Assembly (NCBI GenBank): GCA_030038475.1
Contig: JASHOU010000077.1
Coordinates: 1-52,407, forward strand
Source of the DNA: Terriglobales bacterium
GTDB taxonomy: Bacteria > Acidobacteriota > Terriglobia > Terriglobales > Acidobacteriaceae
Direction: 5' to 3'
DNA length: 52,407 nucleotides
The notes under the pieces are model-generated. The model searched no databases, had not been told where the DNA came from, and worked only from the letters and a program-made list of their open reading frames with translations. The translations under genes and the position numbers were made by a program. Positions 49,758-52,407 of this stretch are shown piece by piece (position 1 is the stretch's first letter; each line of letters opens with the position of its first letter).

Positions 49758-52407
49758 CTAGAAATTCATTTTTAGAGCAAACTGAATCACCCTCGGCCCG
49801 GTCGAAGTTTCCACAATCTGCCCCACAGTGTCCGATTCGACAATGTTGACCGGATTCGCGAAGCTCACCAGGTTGAAGGCATTGAAGAATTCGCTTCGGA
49901 ATTCGAGGTTCGTCCGCTCACTGATTGGGAAGTGCTTGATGATGGAAATGTCCACATTCTGCTGATCGGGTCCGCGCAGGATGTTGCGTCCCGATGTACC
50001 GAAGTCGGTGGTGGCAGCCGTGAAGCAACTGGTGTTGAAATATTCGGTCAATCGCGATTCCACGCTCCCGGTTCTTGCCGGATTACATCCGGCGACGGAG
50101 TCGGCGCGCGCCTGAACGAAAGCAGTCGCATTGGTCAGGACGGTGAACGGCGTCCCGCTCTGTAGCGTGAGTACGCTGGCCAGTTCCCACCCGTTGACTG
50201 CTTGGCGAACGAAGCCGGAATTGCCGCCGTAGAATTTTGGCAGATCGTAGATGCCGCTGAAGACGAAGCGATGACGGCGGTCAAAATCCGAACTGGCGTA
50301 GTTATTCAGAAAACCGGGAGCTTGATTTCCCGGCACCACGGTGACGTCGCTGGTGCCCGTCGGGTCGCCGGAATAATCGTCGAGTGAATGGCTCCATGTG
50401 TAAGAGGCGAGAAATTGCAGCCCGTGGGAGAATCGCTTGGTCACGCTCGCTTGCAGGGAGTTGTAGCTTGAATTGGAGGAGCTCTGCATGGCGTGAACCC
50501 CAAAGCCCTGCACCGCGAGGCTCGACAAACCGGGACTTAACGGCCCGCTCGCGGCGGCGGACGGGATGACTGCCTGGTTGAGGTCGACCAGACGGTATAA
50601 CTTGCGCCCGGCTGAACCAACATAGCCCACGTCCAACATCCAGTTGTGGGCGAATTCGTTCTGCACTCCGAAGCTGTATTGTTGGATGTAAGGCGTGCGA
50701 AAGTCGTGGAGATCGGGATAGATGCCGTTAGCCGGAACGACTGCGATGCCAAACGGTGAGAGCACCGTGGGCGCCTGCAAAAACAGCGCTGGCGGACCGC
50801 CATACGGAAAGATTGCCGAGTTACTGAAAGCCAGCGGAAAGCTGCTGGGCTGGGGAACGTCAACGAACGGGGTCGCGACCGGCGTAAGATACGCCTGCGC
50901 CAATGTGTAGTAGGGGAAGTTCAGAAGCTGGTTGTTAAGCAGCCGCGAATTGGCCCGGTCATAGTAGACCCCATAGCCGCCACGCACCACCAGGGTGCTA
51001 TCCGATCGCGGGTTCCACGCAAAACCGACTCGGGGCGCAAAATTATTTTTGTCAGGCGCGACCAGCGACGATCGTACCAGTGGGATTCCGGGTATGGGGT
51101 TTCGAGCGTTAGATGCCTGGACGAATCCGCCGATAATCGCTACGTTGTCGCCGGCAGGAAATCCGGGAATTGTTACTGTCTGGAGACGAGTTGGATCAAA
51201 TCCGACGAAGCGTCCCTGGTCCTCGGTGAACGGGCCGAAGAAATCGTAGCGCAGGCCCAGCGTGAGCGTCAGCTGATTCGTCACACGCCAGTCATCATTG
51301 GCAAAGCCGCTCCAATCCTGCGCACGAACATCGCGGTTGTTCACGCCGGAGCCCATGATCGTAAAATCCGCAACGTCGCCTACCCCGAACGCGTTAGCGC
51401 CGCCAAGAAACGTGTAAAAGCCATTATTGGTGTAGGGTGGAGCGTTAAAAACTCCGAGATCGAACATCTGCCCGCGCGTATAGAGATTAAAGGATTCGTC
51501 CAGCGAATGATGCTTGTATTCCATGCCGAACTTCAGACTGTGCCGGCTTTTCTGCCAGCTCAAAGTGTCGCCGGCAGAGTACGTCTTTTCGATAGCGCCA
51601 TTGTCTGAAAACGGGTTCGCCCCTAAGTCGAAGTAGTTTGCTACCGAGATTTCCGGCATCCCCGGAAACAAGTTACTGAGCGGCGACGAAATTCCCAATT
51701 GTGCCGAGGTAAACGGTTCCTGCGGAGAAGAGCCGGTAGTGATGATCCCAAGCCCGAACCGGGCTTCGTTGACGACGTGCGGAGAGATAACGTCGGTATC
51801 CTCCAGCGAAAGCACCCTTTGATTCAGGTTGGCAGTCCCGCCGAAACCGGGAACCGGCAGCGCATTGGTAAGCCCGAACAAATTGAACATACCCTGAAGC
51901 GTGGGATTATTAGCTCCAAAGAATTTGGCGGAGAAGCGGTTGGAGTTTGTGAGTTGAAAATCCAGATTCGTATTGAACTGGTCTTCGCGAAACTTGGAGA
52001 CGGCTACCACCGGCGTGCTGCAAACGCCATTCGCCGGAACACAATTGCTGGGCGCTGAGGGAATCACGAAAGAGCCATTGGGCAAAGTAGCCTGCAAAAG
52101 AAACTGCGCGGTGGGATCGACCACGGGAACCCCGAAGGAACTTCCCAACGCGGCGATGGCGGCGTCGGAGCGGTCGTTGGTGAGATTGTCGGGGACAAAA
52201 ACCGTGCCCACGGAATTCAGCAGCGAGGTGCCATTGCGCTCGCGGCTCCCCTGATAGGAGACGAAGAACCAAACGCGATCTTTCAGCAGCGGTCCGCCGA
52301 ACGTTCCCCCGAACTGATTGCGCTTGTAGGGCGGGCGCGGCACGTTGGAAGCATTGAGAAAGAAATTATTGGCGTTGAGCGCGTCGTTGCGGAAAAACTC
52401 GTAGAGA
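49758..52407 (-). CDS. TonB-dependent receptor, Oar-like (N-terminus beyond the window)
   Basis: The frame is open to the right edge, so about 882 C-terminal residues are present and the N-terminal carboxypeptidase-like and early plug regions are missing. Near the edge LYEFFRNDALNANN, then NQFGGTFGGPLLKDRVWFF, are the plug-barrel signature of acidobacterial TonB receptors. Internal motifs include SRHSLKFGMEYKHHS, LTLGLRYDFFGPFTED, NFAPRVGFAWNPRSD, VVRGGYGVYYDR, and the C-terminal TNLEFRSEFFNAFNLVSFAN with a terminal Phe. It would form an outer-membrane barrel that imports or binds large substrates with TonB energy. The apparent start at 52343 is an internal GTG codon. The gene ends 48 bases beyond the hydrolase start. 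Confidence 0.93.
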   Translation of the reverse strand, partial: LYEFFRNDALNANNFFLNASNVPRPPYKRNQFGGTFGGPLLKDRVWFFVSYQGSRERNGTSLLNSVGTVFVPDNLTNDRSDAAIAALGSSFGVPVVDPTAQFLLQATLPNGSFVIPSAPSNCVPANGVCSTPVVAVSKFREDQFNTNLDFQLTNSNRFSAKFFGANNPTLQGMFNLFGLTNALPVPGFGGTANLNQRVLSLEDTDVISPHVVNEARFGLGIITTGSSPQEPFTSAQLGISSPLSNLFPGMPEISVANYFDLGANPFSDNGAIEKTYSAGDTLSWQKSRHSLKFGMEYKHHSLDESFNLYTRGQMFDLGVFNAPPYTNNGFYTFLGGANAFGVGDVADFTIMGSGVNNRDVRAQDWSGFANDDWRVTNQLTLTLGLRYDFFGPFTEDQGRFVGFDPTRLQTVTIPGFPAGDNVAIIGGFVQASNARNPIPGIPLVRSSLVAPDKNNFAPRVGFAWNPRSDSTLVVRGGYGVYYDRANSRLLNNQLLNFPYYTLAQAYLTPVATPFVDVPQPSSFPLAFSNSAIFPYGGPPALFLQAPTVLSPFGIAVVPANGIYPDLHDFRTPYIQQYSFGVQNEFAHNWMLDVGYVGSAGRKLYRLVDLNQAVIPSAAASGPLSPGLSSLAVQGFGVHAMQSSSNSSYNSLQASVTKRFSHGLQFLASYTWSHSLDDYSGDPTGTSDVTVVPGNQAPGFLNNYASSDFDRRHRFVFSGIYDLPKFYGGNSGFVRQAVNGWELASVLTLQSGTPFTVLTNATAFVQARADSVAGCNPARTGSVESRLTEYFNTSCFTAATTDFGTSGRNILRGPDQQNVDISIIKHFPISERTNLEFRSEFFNAFNLVSFANPVNIVESDTVGQIVETSTGPRVIQFALKMNF

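Overview
The window reads as chromosomal DNA of an Acidobacteriota member, probably class Terriglobia (Koribacter/Sulfotelmatobacter-like). This is an inference from a moderately high G+C content, an Oar-like TonB-dependent receptor, DUF3857/transglutaminase pairs, an Asp-box propeller protein carrying acidobacterial-style Ig repeats, a giant PilX-like protein, and short simple-unit repeats in the gaps. I see no prophage, IS element, CRISPR array or rRNA. Both ends cut through genes: a secreted propeller-like protein on the left and a TonB-dependent receptor on the right.

Layout. 1-5.3 kb: a Rieske oxygenase translationally coupled to a TetR regulator, with two matching inverted repeats in the gap shared with a divergent DinB-like gene; then an EamA exporter and an MbfA-type ferritin/iron exporter. 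5.4-9.3 kb: small secreted, lipoprotein and membrane proteins, and a hicBA pair whose toxin gene carries a C-terminal frameshift. 9.3-13.5 kb: metH and an orphan nuoI. 13.7-18.7 kb: a 1,672-residue secreted Asp-box propeller with four Ig-like repeats split by an internal membrane block. 19-21.3 kb: lhgO and proC. 21.4-26.7 kb: a GAF-TonB fusion, a UDP-xylose pathway pair (ugd, uxs) and a REC-PilZ-PilZ protein. 27.2-33.3 kb: a four-gene minor pseudopilin operon (FimT/GspH, PilV, PilW, giant PilX) closed by a terminator. 33.4-38.3 kb: a zinc-ribbon/SnoaL-like protein, a small TonB C-terminal protein, a secreted propeller with a duplicated inserted module, and a small basic protein. 38.5-41.4 kb: the three-gene transhydrogenase operon pntA1-pntA2-pntB. 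41.6 kb: tRNA-Lys(UUU). 42.1-46.1 kb: two overlapping DUF3857/transglutaminase genes behind a strong sigma70-like promoter; the first has lost its catalytic residues. 46.1-49.7 kb: an acyl-CoA ligase and two alpha/beta hydrolases. 49.8 kb to the end: the TonB-dependent receptor.

How the genes fit together. Surface biology dominates: minor pilins, c-di-GMP-type PilZ domains, nucleotide-sugar synthesis for polysaccharide, and several secreted propellers and Ig-repeat proteins. The rest is central metabolism (methionine, proline, 2-hydroxyglutarate, NADPH balance), metal handling and a small catabolic set.

The least explained signal is a group of short elements built from 7-9-base, slightly varied units, often arranged as hairpins. 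Each copy uses different unit sequences. They occur in the gaps at about 12.8, 13.5, 18.8, 20.3, 21.3, 33.4 and 41.4 kb, and one lies in frame inside metH.
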